Shown piece by piece: positions 1 through 9,698 of a stretch of 64,000 nt of DNA. The notes under the pieces were generated by a model that was not told the DNA's origin, made no database searches, and was given only the letters and a program-made list of their open reading frames with translations. How positions within the stretch are numbered: the stretch's first letter is position 1; each line of letters opens with the position of its first letter. Source of the DNA: an uncultured Alphaproteobacteria bacterium (GTDB lineage: Bacteria > Pseudomonadota > Alphaproteobacteria > Puniceispirillales > UBA1172); assembly GCA_958431225.1 (NCBI GenBank), contig OY288107.1, positions 1,329,501 through 1,393,500 of the forward strand, written 5' to 3'. Both the position numbers and the translations under genes were made by a program.

Positions 1-865
1 TGCGTCCCCATGGGGCGCGCAAGGCTTTTTCTGCTAGCCAAAACAGCCCCACCAACACCGCCACAAATAGTGACAGATAACACAATTTAACAATGATAGA
101 TGAGGCATTGGCAAGCGATTGCCCGCTTGTCTCGGCTAGTTGATTGAGCCATGCCTTTTGTTGCAGGTCAATTTCATACGGCACCGGACGCGGCAAACCG
201 CTAACATTTTTCACCCCGCGCGCTAGCCAATCTTCGTTTTTGAGGATGTAAATCATAATCTCCGAAATGCCCAAAGTCGCAATCGCTAAATAGTCCGAGC
301 GCAACCCCAAAGCAATGCGCCCCACCAACATGGCAACGATGCCCGCGACCACCGCCCCTACCGCCCATGACAGCAAAATCGGCAAGCCGAACCCGCCTAG
401 ATAGCCGCTTTTAGCAGGTTCCACCGCCTCAATCGCCACCACCGCCGCATCGGTAATATAACGCACCAGCCCATAACCTAGCACCAAAATCGCCGCCATA
501 ATGATATAACGTGCGCGCCGCGACAGCCTATGTTTCGTCATCCGCCAAAACGCGGTCGCAACGGCAATCACCACCGCCATCACCCCAAAGCCGAGCATCA
601 AACGTCCGCCCCCGGCTTGCCATGCAGCCTCTACCGGCGGCATGGCAATCACCACCGCCGCTAACCCCCCCACGGCAACAAAGCCCATCACGCCAAAATT
701 CACCAGCCCCGCATAGCCCCATTGCATATTCACCCCCAGCGTCATAATCGCCGAAATGACACAGAGATTGAGAATGTTAAACGCCACATTCCAGCTTTGC
801 ACCATGCCGACTATCGCCAGCAAAATGCCCATCAACGCAAACACCGCTATCACGCGCATATTCAT
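1..865 (-). CDS. livM: Branched-chain amino acid-type ABC transporter permease LivM (partial, 3' end outside window)
   Basis: Second membrane permease of a LivHMGF-type importer. The reading frame is open from an ATG at 865 to the window edge (about 288 residues), so the C-terminus is missing. The N-terminal part is hydrophobic and carries the family signature WGYAGLVNFG around residue 48, followed by several membrane segments. The ATG overlaps the stop of livH (ATGA), which points to translational coupling. It is the last visible gene of the livKGFHM operon. Family assignment is firm; the transported substrate (branched-chain amino acids, amides or urea) cannot be told from the permease. Confidence 0.9.
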   Translation of the reverse strand, partial: MNMRVIAVFALMGILLAIVGMVQSWNVAFNILNLCVISAIMTLGVNMQWGYAGLVNFGVMGFVAVGGLAAVVIAMPPVEAAWQAGGGRLMLGFGVMAVVIAVATAFWRMTKHRLSRRARYIIMAAILVLGYGLVRYITDAAVVAIEAVEPAKSGYLGGFGLPILLSWAVGAVVAGIVAMLVGRIALGLRSDYLAIATLGISEIMIYILKNEDWLARGVKNVSGLPRPVPYEIDLQQKAWLNQLAETSGQSLANASSIIVKLCYLSLFVAVLVGLFWLAEKALRAPWGR

Positions 866-1875
866 ATCACCTTCCCCCCGGCAATGCCTGTCGGTTTTAG
901 AATCAGCACCAATACCAGAATCAAAAACGATAAGGCAATTTTGTAATCGGTGCTTAATAACTGCATCAAGCCTTGGGGTTCTAACGATTGCGGGAGCAGA
1001 TACCCCAACACCCGCTTATAGGCAAAGGTGATGGTCAGTTCCGAAAAAGCAATGACAAACCCGCCCAAAATCGCCCCAATCGGTGAGCCTATGCCGCCAA
1101 CAATCGCCGAGGCAAAAATCGGCAACAACAGCGACAGATAGGTGAAAGGTTTATAACTTTTATCCAGCCCATAAAGCGTCCCGGCGAGCGTCACCAGAAA
1201 CGCCGTAATCACCCAAGTCACCAAAATCACCCGTTCGGGATTGATCCCCGAAAGCAAGGCGAGGTCTTCATTATTGGCATAGGCGCGCATAGATTTACCC
1301 GTGCGCGTATGGCGCAGAAACCAAAAAACAAACCCCACCATCAACACCGCGAGAATCAACGTCATGCCTTGGGTGGTTTTGATGGCAAGCCCCTCATTTA
1401 ATCCGGTCATTTCTTTGAATTGGCGCGCGTTGATGATGAAACGTTGCCCGTCAAAAAAATTCTGGTCGTCAGGTCCGATGATAAAGCGAATCAACCCCCC
1501 GAGAAAAAACATCAATCCCATAGACACAATCAACATCGTCACCGGCGGGGCTTTGATGCTGCGGTAATAACGAAACACCAATCGGTCGGCGGTTAAGGTG
1601 AGCGCAATCACCGCCACAATACCAAACGGCAGAGCAAATAACGCCGTCGGCACAGCTCCAAAAGATATGCCTTGTGCCTGCATCCACCATGTCATCAAAA
1701 TCGTTGTCATCGCCCCAAAAGACATCATCTCCCCATGCGCGAAATTGGAAAAGCGCAACACCGAATAAATCATGGTAATCCCCAACGCCCCCAACCCCAA
1801 CTGACAACCATAGGTCAGCCCGGGAACGACAATAAAATTGGCAATCAGCACCAGTGCATTGATAATATCAACCAT
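862..1875 (-). CDS. livH: Branched-chain amino acid-type ABC transporter permease LivH
   Basis: Inner-membrane permease of 337 residues that pairs with LivM to form the translocation channel. The protein is strongly hydrophobic with about eight membrane segments. It carries the LivH signature SNFAHGEM near residue 45 and the conserved cytoplasmic-loop region MRAYANNEDLALLSGIN around residue 195, which contacts the ATPases. A purine-rich stretch (AGGGGGATAGGG) precedes the ATG. The gene lies 2 bases after livF and overlaps livM by 4 bases, so it sits inside one operon. Length is slightly above the usual 290-310 residues. Confidence 0.92.
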   Translation of the reverse strand: MVDIINALVLIANFIVVPGLTYGCQLGLGALGITMIYSVLRFSNFAHGEMMSFGAMTTILMTWWMQAQGISFGAVPTALFALPFGIVAVIALTLTADRLVFRYYRSIKAPPVTMLIVSMGLMFFLGGLIRFIIGPDDQNFFDGQRFIINARQFKEMTGLNEGLAIKTTQGMTLILAVLMVGFVFWFLRHTRTGKSMRAYANNEDLALLSGINPERVILVTWVITAFLVTLAGTLYGLDKSYKPFTYLSLLLPIFASAIVGGIGSPIGAILGGFVIAFSELTITFAYKRVLGYLLPQSLEPQGLMQLLSTDYKIALSFLILVLVLILKPTGIAGGKVI

Positions 1876-1877
1876 CC

Positions 1878-2582
1878 CTATCCCCCTAAAAATGTCTGGC
1901 GCACTTCCCGGTCGGCGAGCAGTGCTTTGCCACTATCGGTAAAACGATTTTCGCCCTGCACCAGCACATAGCCTTTATCGGCAATCTCTAACGCTTGGCG
2001 GGCGTTTTGTTCCACCATCAAAATAGCGATGCCTTGATGGGCTATGTCAATGATGCGGTCAAATAATTCATCCATAACGATGGGGGAGACGCCAGCGGTC
2101 GGCTCATCCAGCATCAGAATTTTCGGCTCCGTCATCAAAGCCCGCCCCACCGCGACTTGTTGGCGTTGCCCGCCTGATAACTCCCCCGCCAGTTGATGAC
2201 GTTTCTCACGCAGAATCGGAAACAATTCAAAAACCTGTTCTTCGGCATCAGCAAAATCATCAGGATGCAGAAACGCCCCCATTTCAAGATTTTCCTCAAC
2301 GCTCAATTCGGTGAATATATTAGCCGTTTGCGGGACGAATCCCATACCTAATTGCACCCGCATCTGTGGTTTGAGGGCACCAATATCCTGCCCATCCATC
2401 ATCACCGCCCCCGATGTCAAATCCAACAAGCCAAAAAGCGCGCGCATAGCCGTAGATTTCCCGGCACCATTGGGCCCAACAATGACGGCAATCTCGCCCT
2501 GTTCCACGCCGATGGTGCAACCCTTTAATATGGTTGCCCCGCCATATCCTGCCACCATATCTTTGCCGATTAGGAAACTCAT
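1878..2582 (-). CDS. livF: Branched-chain amino acid-type ABC transporter ATP-binding protein LivF
   Basis: Cytoplasmic ATPase subunit of 234 residues, the usual LivF length. Walker A is GPNGAGKST near residue 37, the ABC signature LSGGQRQQ near 134, and Walker B ILMLDEPTAG near 154; the histidine-switch region is less distinct. The phrase DEPTAGVSP is typical of LivF rather than LivG. The ATG overlaps the livG stop by four bases. With LivG it should form the ATPase dimer that powers LivHM. Confidence 0.93.
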   Translation of the reverse strand: MSFLIGKDMVAGYGGATILKGCTIGVEQGEIAVIVGPNGAGKSTAMRALFGLLDLTSGAVMMDGQDIGALKPQMRVQLGMGFVPQTANIFTELSVEENLEMGAFLHPDDFADAEEQVFELFPILREKRHQLAGELSGGQRQQVAVGRALMTEPKILMLDEPTAGVSPIVMDELFDRIIDIAHQGIAILMVEQNARQALEIADKGYVLVQGENRFTDSGKALLADREVRQTFLGG

Positions 2583-3358
2583 GCGCGTTGCTTTCTGTGG
2601 CGGCTACCGGTGCCGAGATAGGCTTCTATCACTTGTGGATTGGCTTTGACTTCCTTGGCGGTGCCTTGGGCGAGGACACTGCCCTCTGCCATGACAATGA
2701 CCGGGGCGCACAGGCGGGCGATGAAATCCATATCATGTTCAATCATACAAAACGTATAGCCACGCTCGCGGTTGAGGCGCAAAATAGCATCGCCAATAGT
2801 TTTAAGGAGCGTGCGATTGACCCCCGCCCCGACCTCATCAAGAAAAACAATGCGCGCATCCACCATCATCGTCCGCCCCAATTCCAGCAATTTTTTCTGC
2901 CCGCCCGAAAGATTGCCCGCATATTCATCCGCCAAGCCAGCGAGTTGCAGAAAATCCAGCACATCATTGGCTTTTTGGGCGATGCTATGTTCTTCGGTGC
3001 GGATGCGGCGGGGGCGCAACCACACATTGAGCAGATTTTCCCCGGCTTGCGGAGACGGCACCATCATCAAATTTTCGCGCACGGTCAATGAGCCAAACTC
3101 ATGCGCAATCTGAAACGTCCGCAAAAGCCCACGATGAAATAATTCATGCGGCGGCAAGCCAGTAATATCATCACCGCCAAGCATCACCTGTCCCGCATCG
3201 GGCTGATAGACCCCGGCAACAACATTAAAAAGCGTGGTTTTGCCAGCGCCATTCGGCCCAATCAACCCGGTGATAGACCCTTCGGCAATGGTCATTGATG
3301 CCCCATCCACAGCACGAATACCGCCGAATGTTTTGACCAGATTTTTGACACTAATCAT
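2579..3358 (-). CDS. livG: Branched-chain amino acid-type ABC transporter ATP-binding protein LivG
   Basis: ATPase subunit of about 259 residues with Walker A GPNGAGKTT, signature NLSGGQKKLLELGR and Walker B IVFLDEVGAG. Most LivG proteins have DEPxAG in the Walker B loop, so V in place of P is a small deviation. The ATG at 3358 gives the standard N-terminus (MISVKNLVKTFGG); a TTG at 3379 in the same frame would add seven residues. Neither start has a clear Shine-Dalgarno sequence, which may matter because a hairpin separates this gene from livK. It overlaps livF by 4 bases. Confidence 0.92.
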   Translation of the reverse strand: MISVKNLVKTFGGIRAVDGASMTIAEGSITGLIGPNGAGKTTLFNVVAGVYQPDAGQVMLGGDDITGLPPHELFHRGLLRTFQIAHEFGSLTVRENLMMVPSPQAGENLLNVWLRPRRIRTEEHSIAQKANDVLDFLQLAGLADEYAGNLSGGQKKLLELGRTMMVDARIVFLDEVGAGVNRTLLKTIGDAILRLNRERGYTFCMIEHDMDFIARLCAPVIVMAEGSVLAQGTAKEVKANPQVIEAYLGTGSRHRKQRA

Positions 3359-3380
3359 TGGAGGGTCATCTAAAAGCAAC

Positions 3381-3409
3381 AGGCGATTCGCTAAAAAAAC
3401 GAACCGCCT
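3381..3409 (-). promoter_or_regulatory. Intercistronic hairpin between livK and livG
   Basis: Two 10-base arms (3381-3390 and 3400-3409) can pair throughout with one wobble, around a 9-base loop that is mostly T in the direction of transcription. It sits in the only sizeable gap of the liv operon, just after the livK stop. No long U-run follows in the operon direction, so a complete intrinsic terminator is unlikely. The likely role is partial termination or protection of the livK 3' end, giving more binding protein than ATPases and permeases; that role is inferred. Confidence 0.5.
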
Positions 3410-3425
3410 GTTTTGTGCGTGTAGT

Positions 3426-4658
3426 CTAACGGAATTTAACCGTTACGTTTTCGCCGTTTTGGACTTCAATTTCGCGGTAATTCCCTGCGGATTCGCCGCC
3501 ATTGACTAGCTCAACCGCCGATGCGCCGACATAATCAATCTCGGTGCCTTGGTCGATCATTTTGAGTGCTTTGCCCAACTCGCCGGGATAGACTTTTTCG
3601 CCGGGTGCGTTGGCAATGCCTTCAATATAGCCCTTGAAATCTTGGCTGTTGGTAGATTTGGCTTTCTGCATCGCCAGCATAATGAGCGCGGCGGCATCAT
3701 ACGATTCAGGCGCAAAAGGCCCATCGCCTTTGAAACCCGCATCGCTTGCCATTGATTGGAAAGTCGCCGCCCCAGGGCTATCGGTGCCGGGGAAATCGCC
3801 AATAGACCCATTGAGCGCCGGTCCAATGGCCTCGGGCAGACTATCGCCAATCATGCCATCGGGCATAAAGAAGCGGTCAAACGCCCCATTATCCAGCGAA
3901 GTTTGGATAATGCCCTTACCCCCTTGGTCAAGATAGCCAGCAACGATCAGGATATCGCCCCCAGCTTGTGCCAGCGAACCCACCTCAGCACTATAATCGG
4001 CTTTGCCATCTTCGTGGGGGATGTTGATGGTGATGGTGCCGCCGGCGGCGGTGTAATTCGCCTTAATGCTGTCGGCGAGACCTTTGCCATAATCATTGTT
4101 GGTATAGGTCATTGCCGCGGTTTTAATGCCGCGATCCATGAGGATATCGGTAACAACTTGCCCTTGCCGTGCATCCGAAGGTGCGGTGCGGAAAAATAAG
4201 CCGTCATCTTTCACCGTGGTCAGGGCAGGCGAGGTTGCCGATGGTGAAATCATCACCACGCCATTCGCCAGTGCCACATTTTCCAACATTGCGGTCGTCA
4301 CGCCGGAACAATCACCGCCAACAATAGCGCTAATTTTATCCGAAGTGATAAGGCGTTCGGTGGTTGCGGTAGCGGCTTGCGCATCGGTGCAGGTGGTATC
4401 CCCACGCACGGGCGTTACTTTGAGCCCATCCATAAATGCCCCCGAATCATTGACCTCTTTCATAGCCAATTCCGCCCCCGCTGCCATATCAGGGGTCAGG
4501 GATTCAATAGGTCCAGTATAGCCAAGAATCACACCAATCTTGACATCACGCGCTACTTCAACGCCTCCTTCAGGTTTGTCGTCGCCATGACGACCGAGGA
4601 AGATTATCACCCCTCCAAGGACAATAACCAGCACAACTGCGAGTAGTATCTTCTTCAT
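3426..4658 (-). CDS. livK: Branched-chain amino acid-type ABC transporter substrate-binding protein (LivK family)
   Basis: Substrate-binding protein of 410 residues, first gene of the liv operon. The N-terminus (MKKILLAVVLVIVLGGVIIF) is a hydrophobic signal sequence or membrane anchor without an obvious lipobox. The mature part starts with the type I periplasmic-binding fold pattern VKIGVILGYTGPIES and includes VGGDCSGVTTAMLE, ISPSATSPALT and FRTAPSDARQGQ, all typical of LivK-like receptors. GGAGA sits 6-7 bases before the ATG. The ligand is not determined by the sequence; short-chain amides and other amino acids are also served by this family. Confidence 0.88.
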   Translation of the reverse strand: MKKILLAVVLVIVLGGVIIFLGRHGDDKPEGGVEVARDVKIGVILGYTGPIESLTPDMAAGAELAMKEVNDSGAFMDGLKVTPVRGDTTCTDAQAATATTERLITSDKISAIVGGDCSGVTTAMLENVALANGVVMISPSATSPALTTVKDDGLFFRTAPSDARQGQVVTDILMDRGIKTAAMTYTNNDYGKGLADSIKANYTAAGGTITINIPHEDGKADYSAEVGSLAQAGGDILIVAGYLDQGGKGIIQTSLDNGAFDRFFMPDGMIGDSLPEAIGPALNGSIGDFPGTDSPGAATFQSMASDAGFKGDGPFAPESYDAAALIMLAMQKAKSTNSQDFKGYIEGIANAPGEKVYPGELGKALKMIDQGTEIDYVGASAVELVNGGESAGNYREIEVQNGENVTVKFR

Positions 4659-4695
4659 CGTTCATATTCTCCAAATGGTTAAAGTGTTTGCAGTG

Positions 4696-4724
4696 ATAAT
4701 AAAGTCATGTATCCGATTCTGCAA
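4696..4724 (-). promoter_or_regulatory. Sigma-70-type promoter for the liv operon
   Basis: On the minus strand, TTGCAG (4724-4719) is followed by a 17-base spacer and TATTAT (4701-4696). Transcription would start near 4689, giving a leader of about 30 bases before the livK ATG with its GGAGA ribosome-binding site. The match to the consensus is good and the spacing is ideal. It lies in the divergent region shared with cobW. Confidence 0.6.
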
Positions 4725-4802
4725 ATAGTATTTCTTTGGTTGCTCTTAACGCGCGAATCCCGTATCAGTTTTAAGGTATTTTGGGCGAAAAAGGGGCATA
4801 AA

Positions 4803-5837
4803 GTGGCACAACAACGAATTCCAGCAACGATTATCACCGGCTTTCTTGGGGCGGGTAAGACGACACTCATACGGCATCTGATGACGCAAGCCGTTGATGC
4901 GCGTTTGGCTTTAATCATCAATGAATTCGGCGATGTTGGCGTGGATGGCGCCATAGCCAAAGCATGCGGGGCGGAATCTTGTGATGCTGATAGCATTATT
5001 GAGCTTGCTAATGGCTGTATCTGTTGCACGGTGGCGGATGATTTTTTGCCGAGTATGGAAGCCTTGTTGGAGCGCGACCCGCCGCCGACGCGTATTATTA
5101 TTGAAACTTCGGGGTTGGCTTTGCCGCAGCCTTTGGTGCAAGCCTTTCATTGGCCGTCTATTCGTGCGCGCGTGATGCTTGATGGGGTGGTTAGTGTGGT
5201 GGATGGCGTCGCCCTCAGCCATGGGCGGGTAGCGGCGGATATGGATGCGCTAGAAACCCAGCGTCAGCTAGACCCCGAACTTGACCACCACACGCCCATC
5301 AATGCGCTTTTCCACGACCAGATTTCCGCCGCCAATATCCTCGTGATATCCAAAGCCGATATGATGGCAGAAACGGATATCAAAGCCGTGCGCGAAAAAC
5401 TAACCCGCCTCACCAAAGGCACGACACCGATTTTAGAGGTCAATACCGCCACCGCCCCGCTAGATGCGATTTTCGGATTGGGGCTTGAGGATGAAGCATT
5501 AGCGCGCAGTGAACATGCCCACCATCACCACCACCATGATGAACACGACCATGATGATTTTAAGACGCTGATTCTATCGCTAGATGCGGTGGATGACCCC
5601 GCAGATTTAATCACGGCAATAAAGCAATGCGCCGAAAAACACGGCATTTTGCGCATTAAGGGTTTTGTTCGTGTCAAAGGGAAGGTCGCCCCCCTAGTCG
5701 TGCAAGGGGTCGGTGCGCGGGTTGAACATTACTACGCCCCTCATCCGGCACAAGAGGCCGGGCAATTAGTGGTAATCGGTTATGCGGATATGGATGCGGG
5801 CGCGCTTGCGGTGCGATTAAACGCGCAGCTGCAATGA
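4803..5837 (+). CDS. cobW: CobW-family G3E GTPase (cobalt/zinc metallochaperone)
   Basis: GTPase of about 344 residues from a GTG at 4803, preceded by AAGGGG. An upstream in-frame ATG at 4707 would add 32 residues without family resemblance. It has Walker A GFLGAGKTT near residue 14, the metal-binding CxCC in NGCICC, a guanine-specificity SKAD in place of NKxD, and a His/Asp loop (six consecutive His, then DEHDHDD) around residue 240. CobW_C motifs follow. It is the first gene before cobN, which fits the known association of CobW with cobalt delivery to the CobNST chelatase. No cobalamin riboswitch was found upstream. Confidence 0.9.
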   Translation: MAQQRIPATIITGFLGAGKTTLIRHLMTQAVDARLALIINEFGDVGVDGAIAKACGAESCDADSIIELANGCICCTVADDFLPSMEALLERDPPPTRIIIETSGLALPQPLVQAFHWPSIRARVMLDGVVSVVDGVALSHGRVAADMDALETQRQLDPELDHHTPINALFHDQISAANILVISKADMMAETDIKAVREKLTRLTKGTTPILEVNTATAPLDAIFGLGLEDEALARSEHAHHHHHHDEHDHDDFKTLILSLDAVDDPADLITAIKQCAEKHGILRIKGFVRVKGKVAPLVVQGVGARVEHYYAPHPAQEAGQLVVIGYADMDAGALAVRLNAQLQ

Positions 5838-5855
5838 TGCGGGGGATGCAAAAAC

Positions 5856-8800
5856 ATGCACCTTCTCAATATTGAACAATCGGGCGACCTCTATACAAGC
5901 GGTGAGGCGGTGGATTTAGCCCAAAGCCCCGGACGCATTGTCATCCTCACCGCCGCCGATAGTGAAATCAGCCTGATGGCAGCGGCGGCACGGGCGCGTG
6001 GCTTGGGGGCGGGGGATTTGCGCTTGGCGAATTTATTGGCGCTCAACCATCCGTTTTCGGTGGATACTTATGTGGAAAAAACACTGGCGCAGGCGCAGTT
6101 GATTCTGGTGCGCTTATTAGGCGGGGTGGGGTATTGGGCGTATGGGGTGGAACAATTAAGCAGATTAGCCAAAGAAAAAAACATCCACCTCGCCATGATT
6201 GCCGGGGATGGTCGTCCTGATGCCGAACTGGCAAACTATTCAACCTTGCCCCCTGAAATTTTAGCACAACTCGCGGCGTATTTGGATCATGGGGGTTTGG
6301 ATAATGCCGAGGCGTTGCTGATGGCATTAGACGATATCATAGCGGACACCAACACCGCCCCGCCCCCGCGTCCATTATTGAAAGCGGGGCTATATTGGCG
6401 CGATGCGCGGGTGGTGGATTTTACCGATATGGAAGCGATTTGGCGGGGCGAAAATCTAAACGAAGACGCACCGATTGCGGCGGTGGTGTGCTATCGGGCT
6501 TTGATGCAGGGGGGGCGGTGTGCGCCGATGGACGCGCTAATTTCCGCATTGACGGCTAGGGGGATTCGCGCCTTGCCCCTTTATGCCGCCAGCCTCAAAG
6601 ATGCCGAATCCATTGAGATTATCGCCTCGCTTTTGCGTCAAGCCGATGCGGGGGTGATTATCAACGCCACCAGTTTCGCCGTATCCGACCCCGCCAATAT
6701 GGATGCGCGTTGCGAACAATCATCTTCAAGTCAATCCCCGGGGGCATTCGGCGTCGTGGATGCGCCAGTGATTCAAATCATGCTCAGTGCCAGCACCCAA
6801 GCGCAATGGCAAGACAGCCTCGCCGGTTTGACCCCGCGCGATTTGGCTATGAATGTGGTGCTGCCCGAATTGGACGGGCGCATTATCAGCCGTGCCATTG
6901 GTTTCAAAACCCTGCCAAAACGCGACCCCCTAACCGAAGCCATGACCAGCGATTACGAAGCGCATCAAGGGCGGTGTGCTTGGGTGGCAGAATTGGCAAA
7001 AAATTGGTTAAATTTGCGGGCAAAGCCGCCGACAGAAAAACGCTTGGCGCTAGTGTTGGCGAATTATCCGAACCGCGATGGGCGCCTGGCGAATGGGGTG
7101 GGGCTTGATACGCCGGCGAGTGCTTTGGTGGTTTTGCGGGCATTGGCAGGGGCGGGGTATGTTGTTGGTGATTTGCCTGACGATACAGAAACGCTGATGC
7201 AGACCATATCTACCCGCCCCACCAATAGCGGTATTGAAGGACGTGCGGTGGATGCGTGGCTCCCCTTGGCGGATTATCAACGCCATTTTGCAGCCCTGCC
7301 CAAGCCAACGCAAAAACTGATTCGCGCCCGTTGGGGCGCGGCGAAAAGCGACCCGATGCTTGGCACTGCCCCCGATGGTGCCTCGGCTTTCGCCTTGCCG
7401 GTGGTGATGCAAGGACAAGTCGCCATCGCCATCCAACCAGCACGGGGTTATAATATAGACCCCAAATCCAGCTATCATTCCCCCGACCTGCCGCCCCCGC
7501 ATCATTATCTAGCGTTTTACTTTTGGTGTCGGCATCATCATCAAGCCGATGCGATGATTAGCCTTGGCAAGCACGGCAATTTGGAATGGCTTCCCGGCAA
7601 GGCATTGGCGCTTGATGCTGCATGCCTCCCTGAAATATGCGGCGGGGCAATGCCGCATTTTTATCCCTTTATCGTCAATGACCCCGGCGAGGGCAGCCAA
7701 GCCAAACGGCGGAGCGCGGCAGTGATTCTAGACCACCTCACCCCCCCGATGACGCTAGCCGATAGCCACGGGGTGATGGCAGAACTAGAAGCCAGCATGG
7801 ATGAATATTATGAAGCAATAGGCGTGGATAAACGGCGGCGGGCTTTGCTGATGGAGGATATTTTGGCACAAGCCGAACGCGCCGGACTCGCCCAAGATTG
7901 CGGCATTGTCGCCAGCGATAGCATGGATGAAAAATTATTTAAGCTGGATAATTTTCTTTGCGACATTAAAGAAATGCAGATCCGCGACGGGCTACATATT
8001 TTCGGGCAGATGATGGAAACCCCGCAATTTGTAGATTTGCTAGTGGCGATTCTCCGCATCCCGCGCGGTGATGGTGCGGGGGGGAATCAATCGCTATTGC
8101 GGGCGTTGGCGTGCGATATTTTGGGCGATGCCGAATTTGACCCACTCACCTGCACCCGCGCCGAAAATTGGCAAGGCGCGCGTCCATCGGTGTTGGCGGA
8201 AATGGATGATGCCAAATGGCGCAGTCAAGGCGACACGGCAGAACGCCTGCACCGCCTAGCCCGCCAACTCGTGGCAGATGAACGCACCGCCCCCAAAACA
8301 TGGAAGCAAACGCACCTCGTGCTGAAACACGCCCTCCCCGCATTGCGCCAAGCCATCAGCCAATCCCCCCTTGACGAGGTGCGTTTTTTACTGCGGGGAC
8401 TAGCCGGAAAATACGTGCCAGCAGGCGCATCAGGCGCCCCCACGCGCGGCAAGGTTGAGGTGCTTCCCACCGGGCGTAATTTTTTCTCAGTGGATACGCG
8501 GGCTGTGCCAACCCCGGCGGCGTGGCGCATCGGTTGGGCTTCGGCAGGGGCGATGATTGACCGCTATGTGCAGGACCACGGCAACTATCCCCAATCCATG
8601 GTGCTATCGGTGTGGGGGACGGCAAATATGCGCACAGGGGGCGATGATTTAGCCCAAGCCCTCGCGCTCATGGGCGTGCAACCCAAATGGGAGACCGCCA
8701 GCCGCCGCGTCATCGGTTTTGATATTATGCCGGTGAGTGTGTTAGGGCGTCCAAGGGTGGATATCACTTTGCGCGCATCAGGATTTTTCCGCGATGCCTT

Positions 8801-9698
8801 CCCGAGCCAGATGACGCTTTTTGATAAAGCGGTGCGGGCGGTGGCGGCACTTGACGAATCGGCGGAGGACAACCCGCTAGCGGCAAATTACCGCCGCGAA
8901 TATGGTGCATGTATCAGCGCAGGAATGGGCGATGAGGACGCCACCCGCATTGCCGGCTTCCGCATTTTCAGCACCCCCCCGGGCAGTTATGGTGCCGGCA
9001 TGCAGACGCTCATTGATGAGGGGCTTTGGCAAAGCCGTGCCGATTTCGCCGAGGTGTTTTTGAGTTGGGGCAGCTATGCCTATGGCGCGGAGGAAAGCGG
9101 TGTCGCCGCACAAGGCGCATTCACCCGCCGTCTCAAATCCATAGACGCGGTGCTACACAACCAAGATAACCGCGAGCATGATATTTTAGATTCGGATGAT
9201 TATTACCAATTCGCCGGCGGGCTAGGGGCGACGATTGCTACGCTCAAAGGCGCGGATGTGCCGATTTACCTGGGCGACCATGCATTAGGCGATGCGCCAC
9301 GCGTACGCAGTTTGGGCGAGGAAATCTCGCGCATCATTCGCGGGCGGGCTTCAAACCCGAAATGGATTAGTGGGGTGATGCGCCACGGCTATAAAGGGGC
9401 GTTTGAAATGGCGGCGACTTTGGATTATCTATTCGCCTTCGCCGCGACAACACGGCAGGTGGAAGACCACCATTTTGATGCGCTATTTGATGGCTGGATG
9501 GCGGAGGTGCCGGTGGCAGAATTTATCCAAAAACATAATCCCGCGGCGTGGGATGAAATGCTAAAAAGGTTTCAAGAGGCGGTGGATAGGGGGCTTTGGC
9601 AGCCGAGGCGCAATATGACGCGAGAAACACTAGCGCAATATCAAAAAAACCGCCACAATAAGAGATGCAACCCCGAACCACAAAAGAGGCTAAAATGA
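5856..9698 (+). CDS. cobN: Cobaltochelatase subunit CobN
   Basis: Large porphyrin-chelatase-type subunit of 1280 residues, the usual size for CobN. In the aerobic pathway it binds hydrogenobyrinic acid a,c-diamide and, with ATPases CobS and CobT, inserts cobalt. The diagnostic stretch SLGKHGNLEWLPG is at about residue 568, with further conserved blocks such as LRGLAGKYVPAGASGAPTRG near 850 and WGSYAYG near 1068. It follows cobW by 18 bases and overlaps cobO by ATGA. CobS and CobT are not in this window; they may lie elsewhere, or ChlI/ChlD-like ATPases may substitute. Confidence 0.96.
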   Translation: MHLLNIEQSGDLYTSGEAVDLAQSPGRIVILTAADSEISLMAAAARARGLGAGDLRLANLLALNHPFSVDTYVEKTLAQAQLILVRLLGGVGYWAYGVEQLSRLAKEKNIHLAMIAGDGRPDAELANYSTLPPEILAQLAAYLDHGGLDNAEALLMALDDIIADTNTAPPPRPLLKAGLYWRDARVVDFTDMEAIWRGENLNEDAPIAAVVCYRALMQGGRCAPMDALISALTARGIRALPLYAASLKDAESIEIIASLLRQADAGVIINATSFAVSDPANMDARCEQSSSSQSPGAFGVVDAPVIQIMLSASTQAQWQDSLAGLTPRDLAMNVVLPELDGRIISRAIGFKTLPKRDPLTEAMTSDYEAHQGRCAWVAELAKNWLNLRAKPPTEKRLALVLANYPNRDGRLANGVGLDTPASALVVLRALAGAGYVVGDLPDDTETLMQTISTRPTNSGIEGRAVDAWLPLADYQRHFAALPKPTQKLIRARWGAAKSDPMLGTAPDGASAFALPVVMQGQVAIAIQPARGYNIDPKSSYHSPDLPPPHHYLAFYFWCRHHHQADAMISLGKHGNLEWLPGKALALDAACLPEICGGAMPHFYPFIVNDPGEGSQAKRRSAAVILDHLTPPMTLADSHGVMAELEASMDEYYEAIGVDKRRRALLMEDILAQAERAGLAQDCGIVASDSMDEKLFKLDNFLCDIKEMQIRDGLHIFGQMMETPQFVDLLVAILRIPRGDGAGGNQSLLRALACDILGDAEFDPLTCTRAENWQGARPSVLAEMDDAKWRSQGDTAERLHRLARQLVADERTAPKTWKQTHLVLKHALPALRQAISQSPLDEVRFLLRGLAGKYVPAGASGAPTRGKVEVLPTGRNFFSVDTRAVPTPAAWRIGWASAGAMIDRYVQDHGNYPQSMVLSVWGTANMRTGGDDLAQALALMGVQPKWETASRRVIGFDIMPVSVLGRPRVDITLRASGFFRDAFPSQMTLFDKAVRAVAALDESAEDNPLAANYRREYGACISAGMGDEDATRIAGFRIFSTPPGSYGAGMQTLIDEGLWQSRADFAEVFLSWGSYAYGAEESGVAAQGAFTRRLKSIDAVLHNQDNREHDILDSDDYYQFAGGLGATIATLKGADVPIYLGDHALGDAPRVRSLGEEISRIIRGRASNPKWISGVMRHGYKGAFEMAATLDYLFAFAATTRQVEDHHFDALFDGWMAEVPVAEFIQKHNPAAWDEMLKRFQEAVDRGLWQPRRNMTRETLAQYQKNRHNKRCNPEPQKRLK

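Noticed and set aside
4660-4802. Cobalamin riboswitch before cobW
   Set aside because: No B12-box-like or other conserved riboswitch motif is visible, and the gap is too short for a typical full riboswitch.
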